NCBI GenBank assembly: GCA_030765045.1
Contig: CM060964.1
Location: forward strand, 147,682,065-147,746,064
Source of the DNA: Tenodera sinensis
Lineage: Eukaryota > Arthropoda > Insecta > Mantodea > Mantidae
Reading direction: 5' to 3'
DNA length: 64,000 nt
A program made the position numbers and the translations under genes. Shown here in pieces: positions 42,289-51,998 of this stretch. The notes beneath the pieces are model-generated. The model worked only from the letters and a program-made list of their open reading frames with translations, ran no database searches and was not told the origin of the DNA. Every line of letters begins with the position of its first letter. Position 1 is the stretch's first letter.

Positions 42289-43702
42289 GTATGTTGGTAG
42301 AATATGTATACATCAGTTATTCTCAAAAGTTAATCAATTCCTCATTCCTCAATACTTCCTGGTATGTCACCTTGCGTAGTAGCAACATATCTGTAATCTT
42401 CAATAAGGGATCACATTTCTTTTCTTGCATTGGACTCTAATCTGCCGGAAGGAAAAAAAACTTTCTTGTTATATTTTAATCCCTTTAACACTTCATATTC
42501 GTTTTTTTTTTTGGGGGGGGGGGGGGACAGAAAATGAATTTTATGAATTAATTCACAAAGAAGATGTGGTATCTTTTGCTAAGATGTATTGCATGTTTTC
42601 GTGGAAATTAAAACGCGAATGTCATTCAGGCATAACTGAAGCCTGGACAAAATTTTCATAAAGAACGTAGGGCCTAATGCATAGTATTTTAAAGAAAAGC
42701 TTTAGAGCAGCAATTTCCAACGTTTGCGAAAGAGGGGAGTCACCGCTTATCTCCTTCCGCTATACACAGACTTTGCCTCTCTTTAACCCCAATCGTGTAT
42801 TGTGTTGCAGTGGCGGTTTGGTTACATGGTTGTACAATCGCTCATAAAAGAAACAGGGGTCACCTTTCGAAAGAAAGAACCGCATATGCGTTGTTTGGTC
42901 ATCCCTAGCTGGTAGAGGGAACAAGGGTTGTGTGGGATCCAAGAGAGCACAGCAGCAGGTGAGCGACCAGGTTTAGAATCTACGTTAGACATTAACACCA
43001 TTATTGTATAGGATGGTGGTCCGCACTCCTAGAAACATGATTTAAGAAAGGACACCTTTACTGTCAACAAATGCTTACTTGCGTGTTATAATTTGAAGGA
43101 GGATCAAGGAAGAAAGAACTTTGCAGCATAGCACAGGACATTTATGCGATTGAAATATTTATGTCAGACGATACGTTTGCTAACTTGAGTAACGATATTC
43201 ATTTCTGCTAGAATGCATTTTTTCTAGCAATTATTACAAATAAATGGTGTTTAAATAGCTATAAAATTAAATTACATAATTGTCATACTGGCCTTTTGCT
43301 CTTGACAAGCAAATTTTATGACAATAGTAATGGAAGTAGTTTAACTTCACACTATTCTAGCATTATATTTGGTGATATTCCATCCGTTAGGTTGCATTAG
43401 TGCTGCCAACTGTTCATAACATATAACCATGGTAAAGCTACGACCATAGGTGGTGTTCTTGCGTCTGTTATGTTGCCACATAAACCTTGTTTATGAACAC
43501 GGTGCAGAGAGGTCAACCGATAGATTTTAAAACAGGATTCTGTTTAGACGCCGAATTAGTTAAGTAATTAATCTGTGGACTTACTGCTTGTGTTTGTGTG
43601 ACTTTGGCTTGAATTCCTTTAGGGCAGTATATGCAGTTGTAGTTGCTGTTGTTATTTTTGTGTTCGTAAAACAGTAGTGCATTAAATATATATTATATAT
43701 AT
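42289..43702. other. No gene recognised
   Basis: About 1.4 kb, AT-rich. It holds a T13 then G13 homopolymer junction at about 42501-42528 and otherwise nothing I can assign. Confidence 0.5.
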
Positions 43703-43715
43703 TATAGTATTTAGC
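43703..43715. repeat. Target-site duplication of R1-like LINE, left copy
   Basis: tatagtatttagc here is identical to 50491-50503 and marks the insertion point of the element 43716-50490. Confidence 0.93.
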
Positions 43716-43716
43716 A

Positions 43717-44739
43717 GGTAATGATGAATTTTATCTAGCAATGCTTGAACTGCAAAATTACATTGGCAAAGAAAAAACAAAAGTAGATATTAAAAAGGAA
43801 TTTTTTGGATATCTAGATAAGATTAATCAAGCTTATACTAAATTGCGTATTGAATATGAAAAGGCAAAATCTGAAGCTAAATTAGCTAAAGAATTATGTT
43901 CTAAAATTAACACAGTTACCTATGCTCAAATGGCACAAAAACCTCATGCACCGGTCTATGCAGGAAGCAATAGCCAAGTCATCCAACCCAAAGTAATTCC
44001 CGCTCCCAAACATACTCTTTTTATTTCTTCAAAGACAAACCAGGATCCAAAGGAGATTCAAAAAATTGTGATAAATAATCTAAAACCCTCCCAAGAAAAA
44101 ATAAAAATAAGGCAAATACGAACAGCAGGTAAGAACGTAATTGTGGAAACCGATTCTAGTGAAGATATGCATAAAATTATTAAATCTAAGAATTTAGAAG
44201 GTAAGGAGTTGGTAATTGAGCCACCCAGAAAAAGGAACCCCCTAATGATTATTTATGACGTATCTTCAGGAATGAAAGAGGAGGATCTGAAGGAGAATAT
44301 TTTTATTCAAAATTTTGATGGAAAGATCAGTGAGGAGGAATTTAAAAAAGGCTTCAATTTGAAATTTAAAACAGGACCCAGGGAAAGGGCACATGTTCAT
44401 CATGTCGCTGAGGTTATCCCACAAATTAGGAACATATTGAAGGAACAAGGTAGGATATTTCTGGGCTTCCAATCCTGTACCGTAAAGGATTATATTTCTG
44501 TAGCTCGCTGCCTTAAGTGTTATGATTTGGGCCACACTACCAAGGCTTGTAAGTCAAAGAGCTCAAGTTGTGGGCACTGCGGGGAACAAACACATTTACG
44601 CAAAGATTGTGAAAAGAGGGATCACCCTTCCATCTGCATTCCTTGCACAAAAAGGAACAAAACTTGCGGGGGCAAAAATAATTGTCCAACATATAGATTA
44701 TACTGGGAAAGAACTGTCTCCAGAATAGATTATGGATAA
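43717..44739 (+). CDS. R1-like LINE ORF1, gag-like zinc-knuckle protein (5'-truncated)
   Basis: From the first ATG at 43741 the frame has 332 codons, but it is open eight codons further back to the insertion junction, so the native start is lost. Residues about 20-60 are a Lys/Glu-rich coiled coil. The middle (about 95-255) resembles the RRM-like part of LINE gag proteins, with HTLFISSKTNQDPKEIQKIV and NVIVETDSSEDMHKII. The end has two CCHC zinc knuckles, CLKCYDLGHTTKAC and CGHCGEQTHLRKDC, plus a further Cys cluster. It should coat the element RNA. It overlaps the next ORF by eight bases (ATGGATAA). Confidence 0.85.
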   Translation, partial: GNDEFYLAMLELQNYIGKEKTKVDIKKEFFGYLDKINQAYTKLRIEYEKAKSEAKLAKELCSKINTVTYAQMAQKPHAPVYAGSNSQVIQPKVIPAPKHTLFISSKTNQDPKEIQKIVINNLKPSQEKIKIRQIRTAGKNVIVETDSSEDMHKIIKSKNLEGKELVIEPPRKRNPLMIIYDVSSGMKEEDLKENIFIQNFDGKISEEEFKKGFNLKFKTGPRERAHVHHVAEVIPQIRNILKEQGRIFLGFQSCTVKDYISVARCLKCYDLGHTTKACKSKSSSCGHCGEQTHLRKDCEKRDHPSICIPCTKRNKTCGGKNNCPTYRLYWERTVSRIDYG

Positions 44740-46111
44740 TTTAGACCATAAATACAATAATATTTATAAGAGAAGATCCAGGCGAAATACCCCCAGTCGT
44801 TTAAGACGAAATTTAATTAGAGTCATAAACCACAAATTAAAGCTAAATCAAGGAAAATATTTTGGAACCGAATACGTTGAACCAAATGTAATAATAATAG
44901 ACAACCAATCATCAGAATATAAAAAAGAATTAAATCAGAAAAATAATAACAATAAATCGGTAGTAAATTTATTAGAAAATGAAAGTAAAAAATTAATAAG
45001 TAATCCGGAAGAAAATAAAAATACAAAAAAGACTAAAATAAATGTAAATTATGAGGCAATTACTGGCACGAGTGATGAAGAGGATACTCAGGAACATGGT
45101 GATAAGGTAAATCAAAATTTCTTAACAAAACTTTGGAAGTATCGTATGATGAATTTTAAGCAAGCGAAGGAAGATAACCCGGTTTTAGAACCGAAAGCAA
45201 GCGATTTGGCCAGCTGTGAAAGTCGGGTCGTTACTCCTGTCCACGCGGAAACAGAGATGCAAGTCAGCAGTAATGCGGCTTTGCTGTACAATGACTTTGA
45301 CCAGACCCTACAGCTGAGTCGCCTCGAAGAACGAAATAATTTAATGGCAGCATTAAGACATATTATTAGAAAACTACATCAAAACGGGGACAAAATTATC
45401 TTTCCAGTACCAGATGCTATTGACCGTATGGAATTAAAAACTCTAAATATAACAACAGATCCAAAAGAGCTTCTTGAGCTTGTTGAAAAGGTATATAGTA
45501 GACGCAATGAAAACTTAGATCTAGATGAAGTATATAGGCATTTTGTCTTATGCTACGGCAGATTAGCTTTTGATGGAACGCAAAAATGGCCATATTGCTA
45601 CGTAGTCACCAGACACGACTCACTAGACTACCCCAAAATATATACACCAAAAACAACCATTTCCCCTATTTTTCCGGCCGAATCAAGCCACAAATCGGAA
45701 GATACTTTCTCACACAAAGCCCATCTAACAAAAGAATCATACAAGAAAAATAAACATAATCCACAAAAGTACAGTAAAATACAATCGAAACATAAGAATG
45801 ATAATATTATTGCTACAGTGACAAAAGAACTTGTTAAACAGGATAAAAATAAAGTACAGATTATGAAGGCAACTTCCACTAAAAAGACAAGCAAAACAAG
45901 AAAATCCATTAGGCCCACTAGGGGATATAAATACTTACGCGAGGTGACTGCAATAATTCCAGACATAACATCAAAGGAGCGCTTTTTCGCAAACAGAGGT
46001 TACGTTACGCAAGTCAGACAAGACGGACACGAATCATTTTCAGACAGAGAAGACCCAGACGATCAAAATTGGTCAAATAAATGCGCAGCGCTCGAAAATG
46101 GTGATGACTGA
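44732..46111 (+). CDS. R1-like LINE middle ORF, function unknown
   Basis: This 459-codon intact frame has its ATG at 44732 inside the last codons of ORF1, which suggests stop-start coupling. The start is very basic (YKRRSRRNTPSRLRRNLIRV), then comes a low-complexity Asn/Lys/Glu stretch. A compact, better-composed region lies at about residues 190-300 (LEERNNLMAALRHIIRKLHQ; PKELLELVEKVYSRR; RHFVLCYGRLAFDG), followed by a Lys/Thr-rich tail and an acidic end. I recognise no domain in it. Most R1-type elements have only two ORFs, so this extra one is unusual. Its last 140 bases overlap the endonuclease frame. Confidence 0.8.
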   Translation: MDNLDHKYNNIYKRRSRRNTPSRLRRNLIRVINHKLKLNQGKYFGTEYVEPNVIIIDNQSSEYKKELNQKNNNNKSVVNLLENESKKLISNPEENKNTKKTKINVNYEAITGTSDEEDTQEHGDKVNQNFLTKLWKYRMMNFKQAKEDNPVLEPKASDLASCESRVVTPVHAETEMQVSSNAALLYNDFDQTLQLSRLEERNNLMAALRHIIRKLHQNGDKIIFPVPDAIDRMELKTLNITTDPKELLELVEKVYSRRNENLDLDEVYRHFVLCYGRLAFDGTQKWPYCYVVTRHDSLDYPKIYTPKTTISPIFPAESSHKSEDTFSHKAHLTKESYKKNKHNPQKYSKIQSKHKNDNIIATVTKELVKQDKNKVQIMKATSTKKTSKTRKSIRPTRGYKYLREVTAIIPDITSKERFFANRGYVTQVRQDGHESFSDREDPDDQNWSNKCAALENGDD

Positions 46112-49100
46112 ACTTAGGAAATTAATTGACGAACTAGATATGGACATTTTATGCCTTCAAGAGCCGTATACCTTTAAAAACAAACTCACGATAACTCCAA
46201 CTATGGCAAGAGTAATCTGCACTGGCGAAAATCCAATGGCGGCCATTATAATTGTGAATCCAAATTTACAAGTGACCAAAATAACTAATTTTAACGATAC
46301 ACACAATAACTGTGTTCAGATCAATATGGAAAAGGGGAATTTTATCCTATCTAATCATTACTGCCAGTATAGCCAAGAAATTGACCAATATTTGGATTTA
46401 ATTAAACAAATACATATCAAATATCGGGATTATGAAACTATTAATACTCTAGACGCTAACGCCAAATCCCATTGGTGGCATAGCGGTATAAAAGATGACA
46501 GGGGTGAGAAACTGGAAGATCTCATTTCGGAACTTAATTTATATATTTTTAATAAACCTAATAATCCTCCTACTTTCCAAAATCGTGCAGGAGCAATGTC
46601 CAATATTGACATCACTTTAGGAAATAGTAGAATTATACCCAAAATCCAAAACTGGAAAGTTGGACAGGATTACACCTCCAGTGACCACAATTTGATCCTA
46701 TTCAACTATATTATTAAAATTTCAAGATGGGATAGAAGTTATACAGTACCAAGTTTTAATTTTAATGCTGCAAATTGGAAAGACTTCAATAGGACACTAC
46801 AGAACAGACAACTAGGACATATAGGAGCTGAAGCTAATCACGAAGCGACTAAATTAGAACACATTTTAAAATCCACTATGCTTAAATATATTCCTAAAAG
46901 GAGACTCAAAAAATTTAAAGATGATGTTTGGACCGATACATTACAAAATTTACGGAGAAAAGCTCGAAAATGTCGGAGAATTTATCAGAAGACTATTGTA
47001 ATAGAAGAGAGAAATAGAAATTTAGAAATCTATAGGAAAGCCAAAGAAAAATTTAAGAAAGAATTATTTGAAACAAGAAGTAGATCATGGAAAAGTTTTG
47101 TTGAAACCAATTCTATGCATAATATATGGGGAGCACCTTATAAAATCACTATGGAAAAAATCAGGAAACCGGAAATTTTAAATACCATTAGAAGGGATGA
47201 TGGGACTTTAACCCAAAACTGGACCGAAACTACACAGGAACTGTTACAAAAACTACTACCCGACGACAGCCAGGAGACAGACACTGATGAAAACACACAA
47301 ATTAGAAGAAATTTGGAAGTGCCGTATCCGAATTCTAACGTTATATATCCTTTTGACAAATCGGAAATACGACAGATAATTAGAGGACTAAAAAAGAAAA
47401 AAGCAGCAGGACCCGATAACATCAAGAACGAAATTCTTATAAATACTGCAGAATCATTAATCCCAATACTTTGTAATTTATATAATAATTGTTTGTGGCA
47501 AGGAAAATTTCCCAACAATTGGAAAGTTGCAAAATTAACTGTTTTGAAGAAAAGTGCTGATAAAGATCCGATGGACTGTAAATCTTACAGACCCATCTGT
47601 CTTTTGAATACTATTGGAAAAATTTTTGAAGCTTTAATAAATAAGCGTATTTTGGAATATCGGACACTTATTGGGCTTAATGATGATCAGTACGGTTTCA
47701 GGAAAGGGAGATCCACCGAAGACGCAATTAATACCCTTATCACTGCCACCCTAAATTCCAAATCAAAATACGTTATGGCTATTTTCGTGGATATTTCGGC
47801 TGCTTTTGATAACGTTTGGTGGCCCTATTTTTTCACTAGACTTAGAAATTTAAATTATCCCAGAACTTTGTATAACATTTTAGAAGATTACTGTAGAAAT
47901 AGAAAAGTACAACTTGTTGGTGTGAACCAAATCATTTCAAAAGACATCACCAAGGGATGCCCCCAGGGTTCGATTCTCGGGCCCACTTTTTGGGACATAA
48001 TTTTGGAAACATTATTAGAACAAATTACTCGTATAAATATCTGTCTTAGGGTAGTGGCATATGCAGATGATGTAGTCTTTTTGGTAGAGGGAAGAACTAG
48101 GAATATTTTGGAAGAAAAGGCCAACAAATTGTTAATAGAGCTATCCAATTGGTGCCAGGTTGCTAAGATGAAGATTTCATCAGCGAAATCTACATATATG
48201 ATACTTAAAGGCTCATTTAAGCGAGACCCCATTATTAAATTTCAAAATAACCATATTAAACGTTCAATACAAGTAAAATATCTGGGCATATTTCTGGACG
48301 AAAGACTAAATTTCAAATTTCATACTGATTATGTGAGGGTTAAAGCAGAAAAAGTAATGCTGAAACTTTCCCGTTTAGCACAATTTGATTTCAAAATTCC
48401 CTTGAACACCATAACCACCTACCATACGAGCATATTTGGAGCCATAGTGACCTATGCAGCATCAACGTGGGCGCACAGAGCCAAGCTTACCACAGTCAAG
48501 ACCTTACTGAGAAGATCACAGAGGAAGATCCTACTCCGATTTACAGGAGCAGTGAACACAACACCAACCATGGCTTTGTTAGTTATCCTGGGAATTTGGC
48601 CTATTGACCTTACCCTACGATACAGGGGTGCATGCTTTTGGATGAAAAAAGGAGATCAAGGAAAAGTTTTTGAAATAATGGATGGTTTTTATTACAAGAA
48701 ACGAGACGTCAAAAATAAACTATTACAAATCTGGCAAGAAGAGTGGGATTTAATAGAAGAAGGCAGGAGAACTTACTCAATTTTCGGTAACATTAGAGAA
48801 AGATTACAAAAGAAGTATAAAAGTTTTAATTATACAAAAGGTACAATACATTTCCTAACCGGGCACGGCCCGTATGGAACCTACTGGCTAAAGATTAATA
48901 AACAATTAACCGATATATGTGATATATGCAACATCCAAGACACTCCTGAACATGTTTTCTTTGAATGTCCAAAATATGCACACCTGACAGAAGAACATCG
49001 GACACCATTACAAGGACACCAAATCTGCAACATCGTAAGGGATAAGGATTTACTCCACCACCTAGAGACAATGGCTAATACCATCAGCAAATCTGCCATC

Positions 49101-49235
49101 GAGACCAAAACTCTGCCAAGGCAAATAAATATTCAACATCAGGACCCATTAATAAGACGATCCGAGAGGATACAAAATCAACAGCACAGAAATAATATTG
49201 ATATTGGTTTATCTGATACACAAGATGACCAATAA
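45969..49235 (+). CDS. R1-like LINE pol: endonuclease and reverse transcriptase
   Basis: The first ATG is 46098, giving 1045 codons, but the frame is open back to 45969 and already encodes TIKIGQINAQRSK before that ATG. This is the first endonuclease motif with its catalytic Asn. Later endonuclease motifs are ILCLQEPY, LDANAKSHWWHS, MSNIDITLG and SSDHNLILF. Reverse transcriptase follows: KKKAAGPDNI, YRPICLLNTIGKIFE, QYGFRKGRSTEDAI, VDISAAFDNVWWP, GCPQGSILGP, YADDVVFLV and KYLGIFLDERL. A CCHC finger CDICNIQDTPEHVFFECPKY lies near the end. All catalytic residues I can check are present. No RNase H domain is seen. Confidence 0.93.
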   Translation, partial: HQRSAFSQTEVTLRKSDKTDTNHFQTEKTQTIKIGQINAQRSKMVMTELRKLIDELDMDILCLQEPYTFKNKLTITPTMARVICTGENPMAAIIIVNPNLQVTKITNFNDTHNNCVQINMEKGNFILSNHYCQYSQEIDQYLDLIKQIHIKYRDYETINTLDANAKSHWWHSGIKDDRGEKLEDLISELNLYIFNKPNNPPTFQNRAGAMSNIDITLGNSRIIPKIQNWKVGQDYTSSDHNLILFNYIIKISRWDRSYTVPSFNFNAANWKDFNRTLQNRQLGHIGAEANHEATKLEHILKSTMLKYIPKRRLKKFKDDVWTDTLQNLRRKARKCRRIYQKTIVIEERNRNLEIYRKAKEKFKKELFETRSRSWKSFVETNSMHNIWGAPYKITMEKIRKPEILNTIRRDDGTLTQNWTETTQELLQKLLPDDSQETDTDENTQIRRNLEVPYPNSNVIYPFDKSEIRQIIRGLKKKKAAGPDNIKNEILINTAESLIPILCNLYNNCLWQGKFPNNWKVAKLTVLKKSADKDPMDCKSYRPICLLNTIGKIFEALINKRILEYRTLIGLNDDQYGFRKGRSTEDAINTLITATLNSKSKYVMAIFVDISAAFDNVWWPYFFTRLRNLNYPRTLYNILEDYCRNRKVQLVGVNQIISKDITKGCPQGSILGPTFWDIILETLLEQITRINICLRVVAYADDVVFLVEGRTRNILEEKANKLLIELSNWCQVAKMKISSAKSTYMILKGSFKRDPIIKFQNNHIKRSIQVKYLGIFLDERLNFKFHTDYVRVKAEKVMLKLSRLAQFDFKIPLNTITTYHTSIFGAIVTYAASTWAHRAKLTTVKTLLRRSQRKILLRFTGAVNTTPTMALLVILGIWPIDLTLRYRGACFWMKKGDQGKVFEIMDGFYYKKRDVKNKLLQIWQEEWDLIEEGRRTYSIFGNIRERLQKKYKSFNYTKGTIHFLTGHGPYGTYWLKINKQLTDICDICNIQDTPEHVFFECPKYAHLTEEHRTPLQGHQICNIVRDKDLLHHLETMANTISKSAIETKTLPRQINIQHQDPLIRRSERIQNQQHRNNIDIGLSDTQDDQ

Positions 49236-50490
49236 GATATAAATACCGACAATAAAGAAATGTTTGAAATTTTTATGAAAATGAGGTTTTGAAAATGTTT
49301 AAATGTTGTATTTTTATGTTAGATGATGTTTTAGTGTATTATCTTAAATATGTGCAATTTTGTTTATATTTAATTGTCATTTTGATTATTATGTCTCGTA
49401 TTTTATATAATTATGTACGAGTGTATTTGTGTTGTAGTATAGAGTTTAAATAGTTTCAAATGCTTTCTAAATTTAGGGAACAAAATTTTTTTGTAATATT
49501 TAATATATAAATCTGAATTTGAAATTTTAATATTTGATTTAAATTTAATGCAATATTTTATTTTATTAAATAAACTTAAATGTTTTAAAGCTTTAGTAGA
49601 TTAAGAAATTTGAAGGATTTGTTGTTTATTTTGGAGGTCTGAGATTAAGAAATTTGAAGGATTTGTTGTTTATTTTGGAGGTCTGAAGATAATTTGTATT
49701 TTTGAGTTATTTAATTGAGGTTCTGAAGATTTTGAATGTTGTAATGTTTGTGTTGTATGATGTTTATGTGTATATTTTTAAATGTGTAATTTGATTATGT
49801 TCAATAGTTACTTTGATTATTGTTTATTATATAATTATGCATGAGTGTAATTGAGTTGTAGTGTGGAGTAAAGGAGTTTTGGTGCTGGGTACCAGTACCA
49901 AGATGGCCGCCGGATTCCGGCGGTCATATTTTGTTTTGTTATGGATTTTTTATATTTGTAGATTTAGTAGTAACTGGTTACCAGTTATTTATTTTATTAC
50001 TGGATACCAGTAATATTTTATTTAAAATTTTTTTTGTTTTTTTTTTTTTTTTTTATAAATTTTGATTTTGAAAGTTAAGGTTCTTATAAGTTATTTTATA
50101 ATTTATAAGAGCTTGTGTTTAAAGAGGTGATTTTTTAAAATTTTTATAGATTTTTTATTAAATTTATAAAAGTTTTGAATAGGTATGATTAGGGATGAGA
50201 TGGAAATTTTTAGATTTTATTTTGGTAATTTATTGGTTTTTTTTTTTTTTCTTTTAATTTTAGTTAGAAGAGGTGTGGTTTTAGGATGTTAAAATGTTGT
50301 GTTTTAAATTATTTTATTTTTATTTTATTTTGTTAATCTGTAAATTTTGTAAAGTGTATATTTGTTTTATATTTGTAATAAAATAATAAAGATCTGAATA
50401 TTGACCCCGGTTTAAGAAATTAGGTGCCGGGGTCCAGTATGCAGATTTTTATTTTTATATTTTTATTTTTATTTTTATTTTTTTTTTTTT
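49236..50490 (+). other. 3' untranslated region of the R1-like LINE
   Basis: T-rich. It contains a 44-bp direct tandem duplication (49599-49642, 49643-49686), a 17-bp GC palindrome at 49907-49923, three copies of a palindromic CTGGnTACCAG-type motif (near 49886, 49973, 49998) and a GACCCCGG/CCGGGGTC hairpin at 50403-50434. It ends in TTTTTA repeats and a run of 14 T at the duplication. Confidence 0.8.
49599..49686. repeat. 44-bp tandem duplication
   Basis: Two identical head-to-tail units starting gattaagaaatttgaagg. Confidence 0.93.
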
Positions 50491-50503
50491 TATAGTATTT
50501 AGC
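50491..50503. repeat. Target-site duplication of R1-like LINE, right copy
   Basis: tatagtatttagc, identical to 43703-43715. Confidence 0.93.
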
Positions 50504-50966
50504 GCTCGTAAGTGACTTTATCTAAAAGTGTTATTGCAGAACAAGATTTGCCGGAGGTGTGTACATTCTTTGCTGTGTGGTAACGATGTTCAAGCATTAT
50601 TATCGTTTGAAAGCGTGATACTTTAATCCTATGATATTTGAGGTTTGAAATGCCTTTATCATGTACGTTCGCAGGACGGCTTTTTGGGATACTTTCTTTC
50701 ACCTTCCGTCTGCTGTTCAGTGTAATGTCGGCCATGTTGAACTCTTGGGAACTGCCGATAAACTGTGTCCACTATAGCTTTGCTAAATGCCTTGTGGTAT
50801 ATTTTAAACTGTTAGGACGAACTCGGAAGGCCTTGATATAACGTGTCATTTGTCACTGTTGTGCATTGGCCTACGCACTAACAACCACACAATGAGGTAT
50901 GGGGCATGTAAAGCGATATAAACGGACAGTATTGAAAGTCTACATTCTATCGAAACTCCTTAGACC
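50504..50966. other. No gene recognised
   Basis: Short unsupported frames only (50499-50735, 50638-50841). It may contain the 5' terminus of the Tc1-type element that starts at 50967, which I could not delimit. Confidence 0.45.
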
Positions 50967-51151
50967 ATGCCATACACAAATGAGGTAACAAGGACTGTGA
51001 CCGCACAGTGGTGATAATATGCCAAGCATTTGGGCATGCATAAGACACTTTTCGGTTATGTGTGAAAAGGTTTCAGAAAGAGGGTGAAGAGGGACTTAAG
51101 ACAAAGCAAAAGCAGGGAAGGCCAAAGAAGACCACTGCAGAGGACGACAGG
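50967..51151 (+). pseudogene. Tc1-type transposase, amino-terminal helix-turn-helix, cut by LINE-C
   Basis: From ATG 50967 the frame gives MPYTNEVTRTV, then CAKHLGMHKT-like sequence. After a shift near 51060 it reads VKRFQKEGEEGLKTKQKQGR and PKKTTAEDDR, the second DNA-binding helix and GRPRKTT box of Tc1-family transposases. It stops exactly where LINE-C sequence starts (gtgagtgtttggggttt). The catalytic part is not found on the far side of LINE-C. A similar Tc1 tail is at 60062-60363, but the two need not be the same copy. Confidence 0.7.
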
Positions 51152-51528
51152 GTGAGTGTTTGGGGTTTAATGGCCCGTCGACAACGAGATCATTTGGGAC
51201 CATAGGTAAACAAAACTGTTAAAATACACTCACATAATTATAATCAGAATTAAAAGAGATGGGTAAAATACTGAACAATTAAAACAGTAAAATGTAAGGT
51301 ATAAAGGGCTTAAAATACCGTAACACCTCTAAAATCTAAGAACCCCCAAAAACTAAAAAGAAAAACTAGTCTGAGTACCAAAAGTCAAGACGTTAAAATA
51401 TGTAAAAAATATCTTAAAAGGCTAAAAACACATGTCAGACCTGTTTTTTGAAGCCAATGTCAGCGGCAAACCGCAGTCTTGGCCACGGACACCGGGTGGT
51501 CGCTGAGAATAGAGGCTAGGTTGGGAGA

Positions 51529-51789
51529 CTAGGTTGATCCCAGACCAGTAGACTGGCGCTCACGAGCGTATTGCGGACAATCTAGCAATACATGCGCGAC
51601 AGAGAGTTGAATATCACAGGCCGGACAGAGAGGCACCGGGTCGCCACGCAGAAAGTACCCATGAGTAGATCGCGTGTGCCTTATCCTCAGGCGGCTTAGA
51701 ATAACTTCAGACCGCCTGGAGTCCCTGCAGGAGGTCAGCCAGGGATAAACGCCGTCCTTAATTGCCCGCAATTGGGTGCCAGCCAGCAC
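51529..51789 (-). pseudogene. LINE-C ORF2 carboxy terminus, Cys/His module
   Basis: The frame has RRSEVILSRLRIRHTRSTHG and then CPACDIQLSVAHVLLDCPQY, a C-x2-C-x7-H-x4-C finger at the end of Jockey-type ORF2 proteins. It lies directly after the RNase H piece and before the 3' untranslated region. It is one of the better preserved parts of this dead element. Confidence 0.82.
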
Positions 51790-51998
51790 TTCCTATGATT
51801 CCTGCCATGCAGCTAAGAGATGACGACGGAAATACCCCGCAGATTTGGGTAAGGCAGTGTGCGCGTTGATAATTCCGGCAAGCGACATGCAGACTAAGCA
51901 GCTGCATTCGCGTCCTCGTTGCCGGGAATACCCATATGGCCTGGGGTCCAGATAAAAACGAACTGGTATTCGTGAGATAGCAACTGAGATACGAGTGT

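Larger units (their letters stand above)
43716..50490 (+). mobile_element. R1-like non-LTR retrotransposon, 5'-truncated, otherwise intact
   Basis: The 6775-bp element is bounded by a perfect 13-bp duplication. It has three overlapping + strand frames: zinc-knuckle ORF1, an unrecognised middle ORF, and an endonuclease/reverse transcriptase ORF. A 1.25-kb T-rich 3' region follows. ORF1 reads open from the first base after the duplication without a 5' untranslated region, so the 5' end is probably truncated inside ORF1. There is no RNase H domain. The uninterrupted frames and perfect duplication mark a young insertion. It is the youngest-looking element here besides the Gypsy. Confidence 0.92.
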
